Assembly: GCA_022036555.1 (NCBI GenBank)
Contig: CM039122.1
Location: 3,557,043-3,621,042, forward strand
DNA: 64,000 nucleotides
Direction: 5' to 3'
DNA from: Microstegium vimineum
Lineage: Eukaryota; Streptophyta; Magnoliopsida; Poales; Poaceae
The stretch's first letter is position 1. Each line of letters starts with the position of its first letter. A program made the translations under genes and the position numbers. The notes under the pieces are model-generated. The model had not been told where the DNA came from. It saw nothing but the letters and a program-made list of their open reading frames with translations, and did not search any database. Positions 21,261 through 33,995 of the stretch are shown piece by piece.

Positions 21261-23282
21261 GCTGCTCCTTCGCCGGCGGCGGCAACCTATTTTTATAAAA
21301 TAAAATTTTAATAAATACTATTAAATGATCGTGACCGTTGGATCGGAATAAATGAAAGATTCATATTCATTTCGGAGTACCGTACCAAAAACCTTATAAA
21401 AACGGTACGGCCAGATCATTGGCGAGGAACATCGATGAGGGCGAGCTGCTCTCCTAGACGAAATAAAAAAAATGCAAGGGTTGGGATGAAAACCTCGACG
21501 CTTCAACTTCCTGGCGACGCACACACATTACACTCTCATTCACCTCCAGGAAGCTCCCACCGCGGCGAACGCCCTCGCCAGCACTGTCTCCTCCGACGCA
21601 ACGAGGGTGGCCACTGGCCACCCAGACCTTTGCCTCGGCCTCTTACCCTGGCGAATGTGGCGATGCATCCTCTCCGCCACGGCGCCACCGCCGTCTGCCG
21701 CCGCTGGTTGAAGCCCACCTTCATTGCAGCTATTCCGTAGGCCCATTGATCCAGCAAGTCGACCGATAACTATCTGGTGGGCCTTGGGCCTTGGACAATC
21801 CACGGAAGCGAATATAGCCTAACATTTTTGTTGGAAAAGTTCTAATTTATTCCCCTTAATTATCGTTGTCGTCTTATTTTGCTCCCTATATCCCCCAACT
21901 AAAAAGCACAAAGAAGCCATACGGTTTCGTGCGGCCAATACTTTCTTCTCGCAAGAGTCCGGACGTTTTGCCGGACCGAAGAAAAAAAAACGATAAAAGG
22001 AAAGAAAACGCGATAGAAGGAAAGCAATGTGATAGAAAGAAAACGAGAAAAGAAAAGAAAATATTCAGGCAAATTTTTCTCTACGCGATAGAAAGAAAAC
22101 GAGAAAAGGAAAAAACGGGACAGCCATTGCCGGCGGCGCAATCATTGCATTGCATTGGCGACGAAGGTGACAGTGTTAGCCCTGCCCAGGAACACACGCA
22201 CGCACACGAACCCAAGGTAGAAGATGAACAGTGGTTTTCCGGCGACGGACGCCTGTATCTTGGCTTTATTAACCGGAAGATACACAACGCAGGACACACG
22301 CTACACTCGACGCACGAGCAGACTCACACACTGCTGAGCGACACATTATAAAGGCCAGCCGTGAAGCCCCGGCACGGCACAGCGTTGCTGCCCACAACGG
22401 CTCCGTCCATGCAGGAGGCCACAACCTCAACGTGTGCAACAGATGCGCACGAACTGCATGGCGATGCCTCCGCTGGCTGCTGCTTGCTCCACACGACTCG
22501 GTCGAGGCCAAACTGACCACGAGCCGCACGGCTGCTCCACCATGCCGATGCCGATGCTTGCAACGCTCCCTGGAGACTCGGCTAAACAAAACAAACCAGC
22601 ACGAACAAACCCAGGTGGGCACGCACACCTCCTGGACTCGTCGAACACACGACGGACTCGACTTTGACGATGGGCACCAACACGAGCACGTACCCGCGCG
22701 TCATCGACGACTCTAACACGCACATGCATGTCGTCATGCACGGATACGATAAGACGGCGTGGTTTATTCTAACAGACAGCCATAAATCTCCGATCGTCCT
22801 AGCTTGTTGACTCCGATCCGATCCATCCCATCCACGGCGAGTTATTTTTAGATAATGGATAATTGAATATCCAGTCTCTATATCCAGAGATGTACACAAC
22901 CAATTATTACAAAGTCATTCGACACACGTAAGATAAAGAGCAAGTCTGAGTTTATAAAATAAAACACATAACTCTAGAATAAATGATAAACATGCTTCCA
23001 CCCTCGATTTGAAATCTCCAAAGCAATCACTTCTATCTTCTTGCTTATCCATATTAGGGTGTCCTTGGCTTGTTCATCACACTGCAGCTGGGCTCAGGAG
23101 CGTATCTAATACGTTCCCCTAAAAATAACCTGCGAAATAGAGTTAATTTTTATTTTATTAAAAATAACATCATTGGCATGGTAGACAGTACTACTACGTA
23201 GCTGCATCTGCACGGCGTGGACCGTCTCCTGCTCGCGCGTCTTCGTCGTCAGGTGCTCGGCCTCCTCCTCGGTTGGAGGCGG
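21261..23282. other. Intergenic region, nothing recognised
   Basis: Mixed-composition DNA. 21960-22120 is purine-rich with repeated GATAGAAAGAAAACGAGAAAAG. No protein family, RNA gene or transposon end could be identified. Confidence 0.4.
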
Positions 23283-23612
23283 CGGCGATGTCGTGACGAC
23301 GGTGAATGGCGCGGCGCACCGCGCACCGCTGCAGGTGGGGGCGGCGCTGGAGACGTCCATCAACAGGTCGCTGGTGGAGCTGAGCACGCCCGTGCTGCCA
23401 GTGCTGCCTTCCGCCACCGGCGACAGTGGCCGGCAGAACATCCCGACGGAGAAGCAGACGGTGAACCGGCCAGTTCAGGCAGGCGCTGATCGTGGAGGGC
23501 GGCGTGCGGTGCCAGCAGACGCTGGTGGTGCGGTCGTACGAGGTGGGCCCCGACAAGACGGCCACCCTGGAGAAGGTGTTCAACCTCCTCCACATTGAAA
23601 CAGTTTAAACAC
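23283..23612 (+). pseudogene. Acyl-ACP thioesterase-like gene fragment
   Basis: The plus frame from about 23483 reads VEGGVRCQQTLVVRSYEVG followed by PDKTATLEKVFNLL and soon a stop. This resembles the start of the hot-dog domain of plastid FatA/FatB thioesterases, which release fatty acids from acyl carrier protein (compare the family motif RSYE-G--KTA--E---N-L). Upstream, 23293-23480 is open in another frame, so a frameshift separates the two. Nothing of the remaining roughly 250 residues follows. It could be a broken exon or a captured fragment. The upstream part is not convincingly thioesterase. Confidence 0.5.
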
Positions 23613-24331
23613 ATGAAACATGCTTATAAAACACTTGAATAAACACATGACTGAGAGAGTAAAGAAACAACAATGGCTCCGGCTATACGTCAGCCGAGGC
23701 TAATCCTTCATGTTTTCTCCAATTCCGTAGCACACTATTAATAATTTCCCAAAATAAGTTTGAATATTTTACCTTATTAATACTAAAAAAAATGATTCCA
23801 TGGGGTTGAAAAAAATTAGTGTACCTCATTTTAGAAATTATTGATAGTAATAAACTATCTAAAAAGTCTATACAGTTTTACTGTAGCTCGTAGATTGTTG
23901 TAATGTAGTATTCGGCGGCACCCGGAGTAAAAAATAACTTTAAACAGGGCAAAAAAGCAAAATAAAATATTTAGTCCCTTCCGCATACGGCACACCAACC
24001 CGCATCATCTACTGACAACTTGCAAAAAAAAAGTCATCGACCTGTCTTGTTGGGCTGAGGCCTACCAAAACCAATGGAGTGTCACGTGAAAGCTCTGTGG
24101 AAGCCAGCAGCCGTTTGATATCAGTGGACGGTGAGATGCTTGTGACTGCAGCTAGCAGTCGATGGGCTGACTGCAGAGGATCTCGCTCCGGCTCATCCGT
24201 GTCCGCAACTCCGGCGACGTCTTCGTCCGCGCAACAAGGCAAGCCCGACGATCGTCGGCATGTGCACGCAGGAGATGATGAGGCGGTTTTTGATGTCCGA
24301 TGATTGATGGATCCTTACATGCAGCACGTGG
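23613..24331. other. Intergenic region, nothing recognised
   Basis: AT-rich to about 23990, then mixed. No coding or structural feature could be supported. Confidence 0.4.
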
Positions 24332-24403
24332 CATTACTATAGAAATGACTTTTGGTTGAGGAGCTTTCGTCCCGTCAAATTTTGCGTCCGGAAATAAAAC
24401 ACC

Positions 24404-24440
24404 CTTTAGTCCCGGTTTGGAATTCCAACCGGGACTAAAG
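24404..24440. repeat. Subterminal hairpin repeat of the CACTA element
   Basis: A near-perfect 37-bp inverted repeat, CTTTAGTCCCGGTTTGG paired with CCAACCGGGACTAAAG. Further, weaker copies follow to 24660. Such repeats are the usual transposase-binding subterminal sites of grass CACTA elements. Confidence 0.8.
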
Positions 24441-25300
24441 GATCTGTCCAACGGCTCCTTGGGCAGCTTTTGCAGGAGTCTTAACCTTTAGTTCCGGTTT
24501 TTCTCCAAACCGAGACTAATGGTTCCCCTATTGTTCCGGTTCATGGCTGCGACCGGGACTCAATCTTTAGTTCCTGTTTGGACTTCCAACCGGTGCTATA
24601 GGTCGAGTTCTAGTGCCGGTTTGAGATTTAAACCGGGAGTAAAACTCCCTTCCTTCTTCCTTCCAGCCCCTGGTCTGGGAAATCAAACTCTGGCACAACT
24701 TTTCGTCAACCTCGCTCGCTTCACTGTTCTTCATCAGCTCGACTCCTGCGCCATCGCCCCTTTGCTGATCTGATCTTCATCTACTATTGCTCTCTCCATC
24801 CATTGTTGGATTAAAAAGGTTACAAACTTCGTCCTCTTTCATTTCATCGCTACCACTTCTCATTTGGTGGTCTAGAATATGAGAAATTTATGGTTTTGAG
24901 AGTGTGATAAATGGTGGATTTTCGTTTTTTGAATGCACAAAAAGTTTGGATGAAGGAAGCTTGTAGTGGTTGATTAATTTTTGCTAGAATGCATTATAGT
25001 TAGTGGTGATTTTTTCTTCATTTTTGTATGCCATTTGATCTATAAATGCCTTGATAAGTTTGAGCTTATAGTTAGTTCATTAAATTTCATGATGGTTTAT
25101 TAAAAATTGAGAAATTTATATAGTAGTTCATCAAAATGAGTAGATGTGGCCACCACTTCCGGTTCCTCACGCTTGTTCATAAGCGATGTCTTGTTTGGAT
25201 GTTTGGATGAAGGAAGCATATAGTATTTGATTAATTTTTTGCTAGAGTACACTAAAAATTGCTAGTACACACATGGTGTCTTATTAATAAAAAAATCATG

Positions 25301-25324
25301 ATATATATATATATATATATATAT
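25301..25324. repeat. (AT)12 microsatellite
   Basis: Uninterrupted AT dinucleotides in the leader region of the CACTA element. The flanks (24940-25060, 25195-25260 and 25330-25400) are imperfect copies of each other, including GATTTTTTCTTCATTTTTGTATG. Confidence 0.9.
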
Positions 25325-25534
25325 TGGTTTGAATTTGTATAATGGTGATTTTTTCTTCATTTTTGTATGTCATTTGATCTATAAATGCCTTGATCAAATA
25401 ATTTTGTATGTCATTTTGATCTAAAAATGCCAATTGTATGTCATTTCTGCAATTATGTTTTAGAGTGTAATCATGCATGTTGATTGATAGATATTTGAGA
25501 TCTCAAATTTTTTTGATGTGTTGTATGTCATATC

Positions 25535-28500
25535 ATGCAGATGAATCGGCAATGGATGTACAACGTTGACCGCCGCTCCCCACAATTTCTTATGGGCATG
25601 CATGAATTCCTAAATGCGGCTAAGAAAAACATGCAGAATAGTTTCATTTGTTGCCCATGGGTCATGTGTATGAATGAGAAGGATTATTCTTGCTCAAAGG
25701 TGCTTCATGAACACTTATTTAGGAATGGTTTCATGTCAAACTATATTTGTTGGACCAAGCACGGAGAACAAGGTGTTATAATGGAAGAAGATGAAGAAGA
25801 AGGAGAAGGGGACGATGACAACAATATTATTCGTGGTTTTGATGAGTACGATGCCTTTGGTGATACTACAATTGGTGAAGCTGATGAAGAAGAGGTAGCG
25901 GAAGAAGATGGGCTCACGGACGATCTTGGTCAGGCCATCCGTGATGCACAAAGAGATTGTGAAAGTGAAGATGAGAAAATCAAGTTTGAGCGCACGCTAG
26001 AGGATCACAAGAAATTGTTATACTCGACTTGTGAAGAGGGGCAAAAAAAGTTGGGTACCACACTAGAATTGCTACAATGGAAAGCAAAGCATGGTTTGTC
26101 TGACAAGGGATTTGGGGAGTTACTGTCTATCCAAAAGAAGATGCTTCTGAAAGATAATGAATTACCTGCCACTACATATGAAGCAAAAAAGATGCTTTGC
26201 CCTCTCGGATTAGAAATCAAGAAGATACATGCGTGTCCTAATGATTGCATTCTCTACTATGGGCCAGACAACGAGAAATTGGATGAATGCCCGGTATGCC
26301 ATGCATCACGGTATAAGATCAAGCGAGATGACCCTGGTGACGTTGAGGGTGATGAACAAGGTACTTCAAAAAAGAAAATCCCTACCAAGGTGATGTGGTA
26401 TGCTCCTATAATACCACGCTTGAAACGTTTGTTCAGAAACAAAGAGCATGCGTAGGCACAAAGAAGACCGTAAGGTAGACAATATGTTGATACACCCCGC
26501 TGATGGGTACCAGTGGAGAACAATCGACAGAGAGTTCCCCGAGTTTGCAAATGACGCAAGAAACTTAAGGTTTGGTTTGAGTACGGATGGTATGAATCCT
26601 TTTGGTAAATAGAATTGTGATCATAGCACTTGTCCCGTTACTCTATGTATCTATAACCTTCCTCCATGGTTGTGCATGAAGCGAAAGTTTATTATGATGT
26701 TGATGCTCATACAAGGGCCGAAGCAACCTGTCAACGACATTGATGTGTACCTCAGGCCTTTGGTTGACGAACTTCAACTTTTGTGGAGCAGCGCAGGTGT
26801 ACGGGTATGGGATGAGTAGAAATAGAAAAACTTTGACCTACGAGCCTTGTTGTTTGTGACAATCAATGACTGGTCGGCTCTTAGTAATCTTTCGGGGCAG
26901 TCAAATAAGGGATATAATGCATGCACTCACTATTTCACAGACATTAAAGGTGTATACTTAAAAAAAGTCAAAAGGTCGTGTACCAAGGCCATCGTCGATT
27001 TCTTCCAGCTAATCACATCGTCAGAAAGAAAGGTAAACATTATAAAGGTAAGGCATATCATCAAACAAAGCCTGACAACCACAGCGGTGAGGATGTACTC
27101 AATATGGTGAAGGATGTACGATTAGTCTTTGGGAAGGGACCTGGTAGCCAGCCTGTTCCGAATGATGCTACCGGACACGTACCCATGTGGAAGAAGAAGT
27201 CCATATTTTGGGAGCTACCATACTGGCAAATCTTAGAGGTCCGTAGCTCGATCGATGTGATGCACCTAACGAAGAATGTTTGTGTGAACCTGCTAGGCTT
27301 CATGGGTGTGTATGGGAAGCCTAAGGACACCCTAGAAGCACGACAGGACCTGCAGCAAACAAAAGAATGAGACAACCTACATCCAGAGAAGACAGATGAT
27401 GGACGCCATTACTTTGGTCCTGCTAGCTACACTCTTAACAAAGAAGAAAAGGAAAGCATGTTCGAATGCCTAAGCAGCATCAAGGTCCCATACGGATACT
27501 CCTCGAATATAAGGGGTATAATAAATGTGCCAGATAAGAAATTCCAAAACTTAAAGTCACATGACTGTCACGTTCTTATGACGCAGTTGCTTCCTGTTGC
27601 ATTGTGAGGGATTCTACCTCAAAATGTACGACTAGCCACCGTGAAGCTATGTGCATTTCTTAATGCAATTTCTCAGAAGGCAATCAATCCAATGGACCTT
27701 ACTAATCTACAAAAAGATGTGGTCCAATGTCTTGTCAGCTTTGAGTTGATATTCCTGCCATCCTTCTTTAATATCATGACACACCTCCTAGTTCACCTAG
27801 TCAAAGAGATTAGAGTTCTCGGTCCTGTGTTCCTACACAATATGTTCCCCTTTGAGAGGTTTATGGGAGTCCTGAAGAAATATGTTCGCAACCGTGCTCG
27901 CCCAGAAGGAAGCATCGCCTAGGGCTATGGAACAAAGGAGGTCATTGAGTTCTGTGTTGATTATATTCCTGATCTTGACCCTATTGGTGTTCCAGAATCA
28001 AGGTATGAGGGGAGACTAATGGGAAAGGTTACACTTGGAAAGAAATCTCGTATTGGCATGGCAGGCAATTTGTTCTGTAAAGTGCACTACACAGTTCTAC
28101 AAAATAGTAGTTTGGTTGAACCCTATATCAAGATACACCAGGACATTGTACGATCCGAATTTCCGGGAAGGACTGAAGCGTGGATTACGCGTAAGCACAT
28201 GGAAACTTTTGGTTATTGGTTGCAAAAACATTGTCAGGGTGACGAGAGTATTGATGAGCAACTGTACTTGTTGGCTAGGGAGCCATCTTGGAATGTCTTG
28301 ACATTCAAAGGGTACGAGATAAATAGCAATACATTTTACACAATGTCCCAAGATACAAAGAGTACCAACCAAAACAGTGGTGTCCGCATAGATGCCACAG
28401 ACCCAACCGGGAATAAGGAAACATACTATGGACGCATTTTGGAGATCTGGGAACTAAACTATGGACCTAATTTTAAGGGTCCTTTGTTAAAGTGCCAATG

Positions 28501-28916
28501 GGTGAAGATGACTGGAGGCGGTGTAACAGTTGACCCTGACTATGGAATGACCACAAATTGATCTCAACAATCTTGGGTACACAGACAAGCCATTTGTCTT
28601 AGCTAAGGACGTCAAACAGGTGTTCTATGTGAAGGATAAGTCCAGCAAACCAAAGAATAAAGGGAAAACCAATAAATGTGGAGCACCAGGCAATGCACCA
28701 AAGCGCCACATCGTTCTTTTAGGGAAAGCAAACATCGTGGGAATTGAAGACAAGACTAACATGTCAGAAGATTATGAAAAGTATGATGGATTTTTGCCCT
28801 ATGCAGTGAACTGTGACCCAAGTATCCTGCTAAATGACGAGGACGCTCCATGGTTACGACAAGATCATGACCAAGGGACATATGTGAAGAAGAAGATTAT
28901 TCGTGTCCCTACTTGA
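25535..28916 (+). pseudogene. TNP2-like CACTA transposase, multiply interrupted
   Basis: The first open part (25535-26455) starts MNRQWMYNVDRRSPQF, the typical transposase-associated N-terminal domain, followed by an acidic linker. The TNP2 (Transposase_21) core follows to about 27370, with LPPWLCMKRKFIMMLMLIQGPKQP, SNLSGQSNKGYNAC and SSIDVMHLTKNVC. Then come a DUF4218-like part (27640-27920, e.g. LPSFFNIMTHLLVHLVKEI) and a DUF4216-like part (28290-28560). The frame is broken by stops at 26453, 26609, 26819, 26825, 27368, 27605 and 27920, and by at least one frameshift near 26980. It cannot make a transposase, so the element would depend on others. Confidence 0.88.
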
Positions 28917-29390
28917 TATTGTGATGTATTACAACTATTATTATAAGTATGTAAGAATTATGATCTGATATTTAAATTTTATAGTGTGTTATCACATTAT
29001 TTATTCCCTTTAAATGAATTAGTAGCCGACGATGGATTTCATAGACAATGTGTGATGAAAAAGTCAATGATCTGACGTTAATTAGATGTGTAAACTAATT
29101 ATCTGTTGAAATCTAACATTTTTAAGATTTTAATTAAGAGTTACAATTTTGCATGGTCTCAATTGTGATTATTATTGTCACTATATTAAATATTAATATG
29201 GTAAGATAAAAGATTATATCTTACAATTTTTATTGTGTACAACAATGCATAAGAAGCTTTAGATTTTTTTTTAATTTTTTCACTAATATTCTATTTACAA
29301 GATAATTAATAGGCTATTATGAATATTACAATAAGAATTTTGAAACAAAATTTAAAACAGCATTGCCAAAACAATAGGCGCCAGGAAACT
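28917..29390. other. AT-rich 3' region of the CACTA element
   Basis: Very AT-rich DNA between the transposase remnant and the subterminal repeats. No open frame or recognised motif. Confidence 0.5.
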
Positions 29391-29585
29391 ACCAATAGTC
29401 CCGGGTTGATCCAACAACCGGGACTAATGGGTGGGGAAAATTTCCCCACGCACCAAAATGGGAACTAGTCCCGGTTCTTCCCTTCAACTGGGACTAAAGA
29501 CCTAACCTTTAGTCTCGGTTCGCCCTACCACCCAGGACTAAAGGTACCTTTAGTCCCGGTTCCAACCTCCACCCGGGACTAAAGG
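29390..29585. repeat. Cluster of four CACTA subterminal inverted repeats
   Basis: Four short hairpins of the type AGTCCCGGTT...AACCGGGACT lie near 29393-29430, 29466-29500, 29507-29545 and 29550-29584. Three have arms degraded by one or two mismatches. Confidence 0.75.
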
Positions 29586-29650
29586 TATCGGGTGTATAAA
29601 GCTGCTGCTCATCCCCCTTCTTCCCCGATCGATCCACTCCAGCCGCGCGC

Positions 29651-30877
29651 TGTTGACACCTCTTAAGTATCAATTTTAAGTGTCAACTAAGCAGAAGAAA
29701 GGATATATTTGCAACACACCACCTAGACATAGGGTTTTAACTGACAGAATTCCACGAGTTTTGGTGTTTATCTGTTTCTGCAGGGAGACAACTGCAAAAG
29801 AGCAAAAGAGGCCCACAAGTAAGGATTACATAGACACATAACACCTCCGTACGAAAAAGATCAATCTAGAAGACTCCAGAACCAACCCCCTGAAAGGAGG
29901 GGCCCACCTGTCAGCAGGGTAGGGCGGGCGCCCTCCCCCCTAGGGCGGTCGCCCAAGGCTAAGGCCCAATGAGGGTCTGCCTTGTGGACCCTCTCTCACC
30001 GCCTTTGAGATCACATCTACGCCATCCATTAAGGTCGGTTTGATCCGATGGCTGGCGATCTTTTGAGGGGGCTATATAAGGAGGACCCCTGCCCCCTGGC
30101 AAAGAGCAATCCATTATTCATTTACATATTTTCCAGAGAGGATTCGCCAGAGAGGACCCCTTATGGATCTATTCTCTAGGGCTTAGCATACAAGTGAGAT
30201 TAGATTGAGAGAGTTAGAGTGGAGGTGTGGATTGGAGGAAGCCGGGCCTGTCGGTGTTTCTTCTCCGGTTTGTATCGACGGGATCAAGGCTCCTAACCTG
30301 AGGCTTGTTCCTAGGATCTCTTCGGTAATTCGACTTCTAATGCTAGTAAGTTCCGTGTTTATTAATTCTTTGGTTTGTGAGTTTACTTTATTATCTTCGC
30401 GTAGAGAGTAGGGTAATCATCTCTAGTGTAAACGTGGTGTTTGGGCTAAGATACTCATAGATATCCCCTGTCTAGCCGGATCTATGGTAGTAGCTCGGAA
30501 AGTGACAATTCCGTAGATACCTTTGGAATCCACAATCCCGTTAGAAGGACTGGTAGAGTTTTATAGGCCGTGCGGTAATCATTCTCTGAGGTGTCTCTTA
30601 TCACGACGGTTCTCCCCAATAGAATAATAACACATATCTTATCTAGACTAGAACGAGACTACAGTCGCGATCTTCTTTAATCACCCATATCAAGATCACC
30701 TTGTTAATAGCCTAAAGGTTAATAGCATAGATTGGTTAGTCAGATGCACCCTTTCTCCCTGTGGAAATATAAATTACGATACTCTGGATAATCTCTCAGG
30801 TGAAGTGCTCTCCGGTATCCGTGCGCTTGCAGATTACTTCCAAGTGATTTCTCTGTTTGCGTTAACAAATATCAACA
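29651..30877 (+). repeat. LTR of the truncated gypsy element (1227 bp)
   Basis: TG...CA ends with a 6-bp terminal inverted repeat. A TATATAA box at 30074-30080 is a plausible promoter for the element. The primer-binding site follows after a short spacer. Confidence 0.8.
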
Positions 30878-31010
30878 AGCATTTCTGGCGCCGTTGCCGA
30901 GGAGAAAGACGGTTTGCTAAGATAACCTTGAATCTTGCTATTATCTTGTATCTATACTTTTATCTTTTCTTATCCTTTTCAATGTCTTTATTTCTTACCT
31001 ATTCTATCCT

Positions 31011-31500
31011 TATGGAAAATCTAAATTCCACACCTATCTATCAATTTTCTGCACCCACGGAGACCGACCTATTAACATGGGAGTCATCACAACCTATCCA
31101 AACTCCCCAGTTTAGGTTGAGTTCGCGGTTGATTGCGATGATTCAAAGCCTATCCTTTTCAGGAAAGGAAGACGAAAATCCTTACCTTCATATTCGAGAT
31201 TTTGAGCAAACATGTGATTGTCTTCGCATAGAAGGCATATCTGATAAAACTTTACGTTGGAAGCTTTTTCCTTTTTCTTTAAAAGGAAGAGCTAAACAAT
31301 GGTATAATCATAAGGTAAGTTAACAACAAGGAGATTGGGGAGTTTTGCGCTCCAACTTCTGTTTAGACTTTTATCCCATCACTCAAATCGTCGACCTTAG
31401 AGTCAAGGTTCTAACCTTCAAACAAGAAGAGAACAAATCTTTGGCTTTTTCCTGGAAACGTTTTCTTGAGCTTTTAGAATCTGTACCACACCTGGTAATA
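31011..31500 (+). pseudogene. Gypsy gag fragment
   Basis: Starting at the ATG at 31011, the frame holds the retrotransposon gag core: NPYLHIRDFEQTCDCLRIEG, KLFPFSLKGRAKQWY. A TAA at 31320 interrupts it; the same domain continues as FCLDFYPITQIVDLRVKVL and ENKSLAFSWKRFLELLE to about 31490. The rest is missing. Confidence 0.8.
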
Positions 31501-31580
31501 AGGCTCTCCCAGCAGACAAGATTCCTATTTTGTATCTGATTGATGACTGATTGTAAATATTGCTATATATGTTCTTATAG

Positions 31581-32816
31581 GTGGAGACGATCCCCACGGA
31601 ATTCAAAACAGGAGTCGACTACTCAAAAGCATTCCATAACTTAATTCTATTGGAGATTTGGCATAACATCTGCTCAGCCATGGATGGCATCTCCAGTGGC
31701 ATGTATGTGGAGGTTAGTTAGAATAGGAGTGGGTTCAGAATCAGGCTCCATGTGGCAAAGGGTAAGGATTGTCCAAATAAGGCGATATAATGTTACTTTC
31801 ATCAAGGGAGTCAAAATCTAGAGACCAAATTCTCAAGGATGACGGCTTATGCACCATCGTAGTGGTTAAGAATACTAATCTGTGCTATGAGTGGAGTGAT
31901 AACTCTAAGAGAGGGTGGTTGATTGCCTCTCGTTCAAAGTTGCCACATGGTGGAAATCCTAGTCAGGAAGGCTTATATCAGGTTATGCACTTGGAAAATC
32001 TGAGTACTTATAAATGTTGTTGGAAAGTCATGACGAATGGCTTAAAATGCAGTTCTAAATTAATCAATCTCATATTGAGTAAAAATAATATTGGTGTAAG
32101 TACCAGCCTCTCTCTATATATATAATTAGAGCATCTTTTTGCATTCTTTTATTCTGCACTAAAGTGGAGTTTATGCTGCAGGCTGATGGGAAATGTGGAC
32201 AATACCGAGATAATGTATTTTACTGTGAGGCTGCTCATGCTTGTTTTAGACTGAATAGCTCGCAGGTTCATGCAGTGAATAGTTGCATTTCAGCATGTCA
32301 ATGTCCTCATAGGTCTTCTGCACAACTAATTTGGGGCCCACCTGGCATAGGTAAAACTAAAACAGTTTCAATAGTTCTACATGGGCTCCTGAATTTCATG
32401 CCCCATGCCAGAATTCTTGTATGTGCTCCAACAAACATCGCCATCTTGCAATTGGCTTCATATCTTGTTCCTCTAGTTGAGAAGTATAATAAATCCAAAA
32501 ACTTTATCAATGCCATAATTCTGTTTGGGAATATGGAACGCATGAAGCAGAAAGCTGATAATGAAAAATTGTCAAAACTATTTGAGAGCAACTGTGTTAC
32601 TTCGGAAGCATCAAGAACAAAATACGCAAGACTTGTATTTTGCACTCCCTATAGGTCAAGTTTGTTGGAAAATCAGAAATTCGACATCTTGGTTATTGAT
32701 GAGGCAACAAACTTAAAAGAGTGTGAATCAATGATCCCTCTTGCAACTAGTGGGATAGAAAAAGTGGTGCTTATTGGGGATGACAAACAACTACAATCAG
32801 TGGTCAAGAGCACGGT
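31581..32816 (+). pseudogene. SEN1-type RNA helicase, N-terminal half of catalytic core
   Basis: SEN1/UPF1-like superfamily-1 helicases unwind RNA or RNA-DNA hybrids. An AG acceptor precedes 31581. The first exon (to about 32095) reads VETIPTEFKTGVDYSKAF and later IMLLSSRESKSRDQI; a TAG near 31719 and a one-base frameshift near 31783 break it. The second exon, 32183-32816, is intact. It holds motif I GPPGIGKTKT, Ia CAPTNIA, II DEAT (usually DEAA), and III IGDDKQLQ, then a GTATGT donor. The next exon begins IAREN at about 32928 but is cut near 32940 by foreign sequence. The rest of the gene resumes at 50400. The 5' part is missing, with gypsy sequence in its place. Confidence 0.88.
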
Positions 32817-33799
32817 ATGTCTTCATTATATGATCATTTGAGTGTATCCATGATTCCTTGTGTTACTAATGATTATTTCTCGACTGCTAATACATTCTCC
32901 TTGCTGGTAATTTCCTAACTATTAGATTGCTAGAGAGAACGAGCTCTGGAGGTGTTTTGGGTTAAGAATACCTATGAAGAAAAGATAGCATTCCTCGAGG
33001 TCATTTACAAGAGAAAATATGTAAACAGTAAAGGGTTGTTTCTGTTTGGAAAATACAGTATTCATTTGTAGGCAAGAAAATTGGTGGGGACACCATAATT
33101 TGTGCAAGTTTTCTCAGCAATCTTGGGACCATTTGCATGCAGGAGGACACACCTCCACGGGAGCAGGACGACACACCTCTAGGGGAGCAGTGATGTCTGC
33201 CCAAAACTTAAAGGTATGTCAAGTATGAATGGAGTTTTCATTCAACAAATATGCTGCATGCTGTGCCCAGATTTGAAGCATCAATTCTTATTGCAGAGTA
33301 TGGACTATGGACTAAGGTTGTCTAAACCATATCGGCCTCTAGCGCGTGCTCGTCGATGGACCCTAGGTTTGGAAACACGATGCGAAGCGCTCTAGGAACT
33401 TAGCAGATCGGCCTCCGGAGGGCTTCGAGCGTCAGGATCGGGGGGTTGATGCTTGGGCACCTCGTCATCATCAGGTCCTGAATCCTTCGTTCGATACCAT
33501 GTCTGGCTTCCACCTCTTCCTTGATTGTCTGATGAAAGCTGCAACAAACACACAAGATGGTATACTTAGATTAGGTCTCTCTGCTTTCTCGTAGAAGTAA
33601 CCCATCAAACTCGCCACTTCTTGTTTGCATTCTCTTGAGCAAGTCGGATCTTTTTCCATAGTGCGCCACCGGGCACTTGGCTTGCGGTGCCTTCCATGGC
33701 CAGCTCGCCAATAAAGAATGTCGTCGATTTACGTTGCGTGGCACACTGCGAGGCCACGTGTTCGGTACTTAGAACATATTCTATCTTAGAATATTTATA

Positions 33800-33995
33800 T
33801 CTGTCGTCTTGTACAATACGAATTCGTCTTTGTCAATACGAATTCATCTTTTACAATACGAATTCATCCACAACACGAATTCGTCTTTTGCAATACGAAT
33901 TCGTCTTTCATAATACGAATTCGTCTTTCACAATACGAATTCGTCTTTCACAATACGAATTCGTCTTTCGTAGTACGAATTCGTCTTTGCTACTC
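33800..33995 (-). repeat. EcoRI-palindrome minisatellite, 9 units
   Basis: Nine units of about 20 bp of the form AATACGAATTCGTCTTTCAC, in the opposite orientation to the other blocks. Each contains the 10-bp palindrome ACGAATTCGT or a variant. A 20-bp period shifts reading frame, so the apparent peptide repeats are not meaningful. Confidence 0.9.

Larger units (their letters stand above)
24332..29650 (+). mobile_element. Decayed CACTA transposon with TNP2-type transposase
   Basis: A transposase pseudogene (25535-28916) lies between blocks of inverted subterminal repeats built from TTTAGTCCCGGTT / AACCGGGACTAAA (24404-24660 and about 29390-29585). Clean CACTA termini and a target duplication were not found. 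The left boundary is set at CATTACTATAGAAATG, a possible damaged end, and the right side is cut by the gypsy LTR starting at 29651. The right block continues into a 5'-leader-like sequence, so it might instead be the left end of a second truncated element. Confidence 0.7.
29651..31520 (+). mobile_element. Truncated Ty3/gypsy retrotransposon: LTR plus partial gag
   Basis: An LTR (29651-30877) with TGTTGA...TCAACA ends is followed by the primer-binding site TGGCGCCGTTGCCG (starting 30886; the Asp-tRNA type used by many grass gypsy elements of the Athila/Tat group) and then part of gag. Protease, reverse transcriptase, integrase and the second LTR are absent. The right end merges near 31520 into the intron before a helicase exon at 31581. 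The left end abuts the CACTA remnant. Confidence 0.8.

Noticed and set aside
20519..21285. Overlapping open frames of 200-245 codons on the minus strand
   Set aside because: All three minus frames are open over the same GC-rich tandem repeat, and unit spacing is not a constant multiple of three; there is no start context or splice evidence.
22427..22741. Cysteine-containing small open frame on the minus strand
   Set aside because: No family match, overlapping open frames on both strands, and no conserved start or splice signals.
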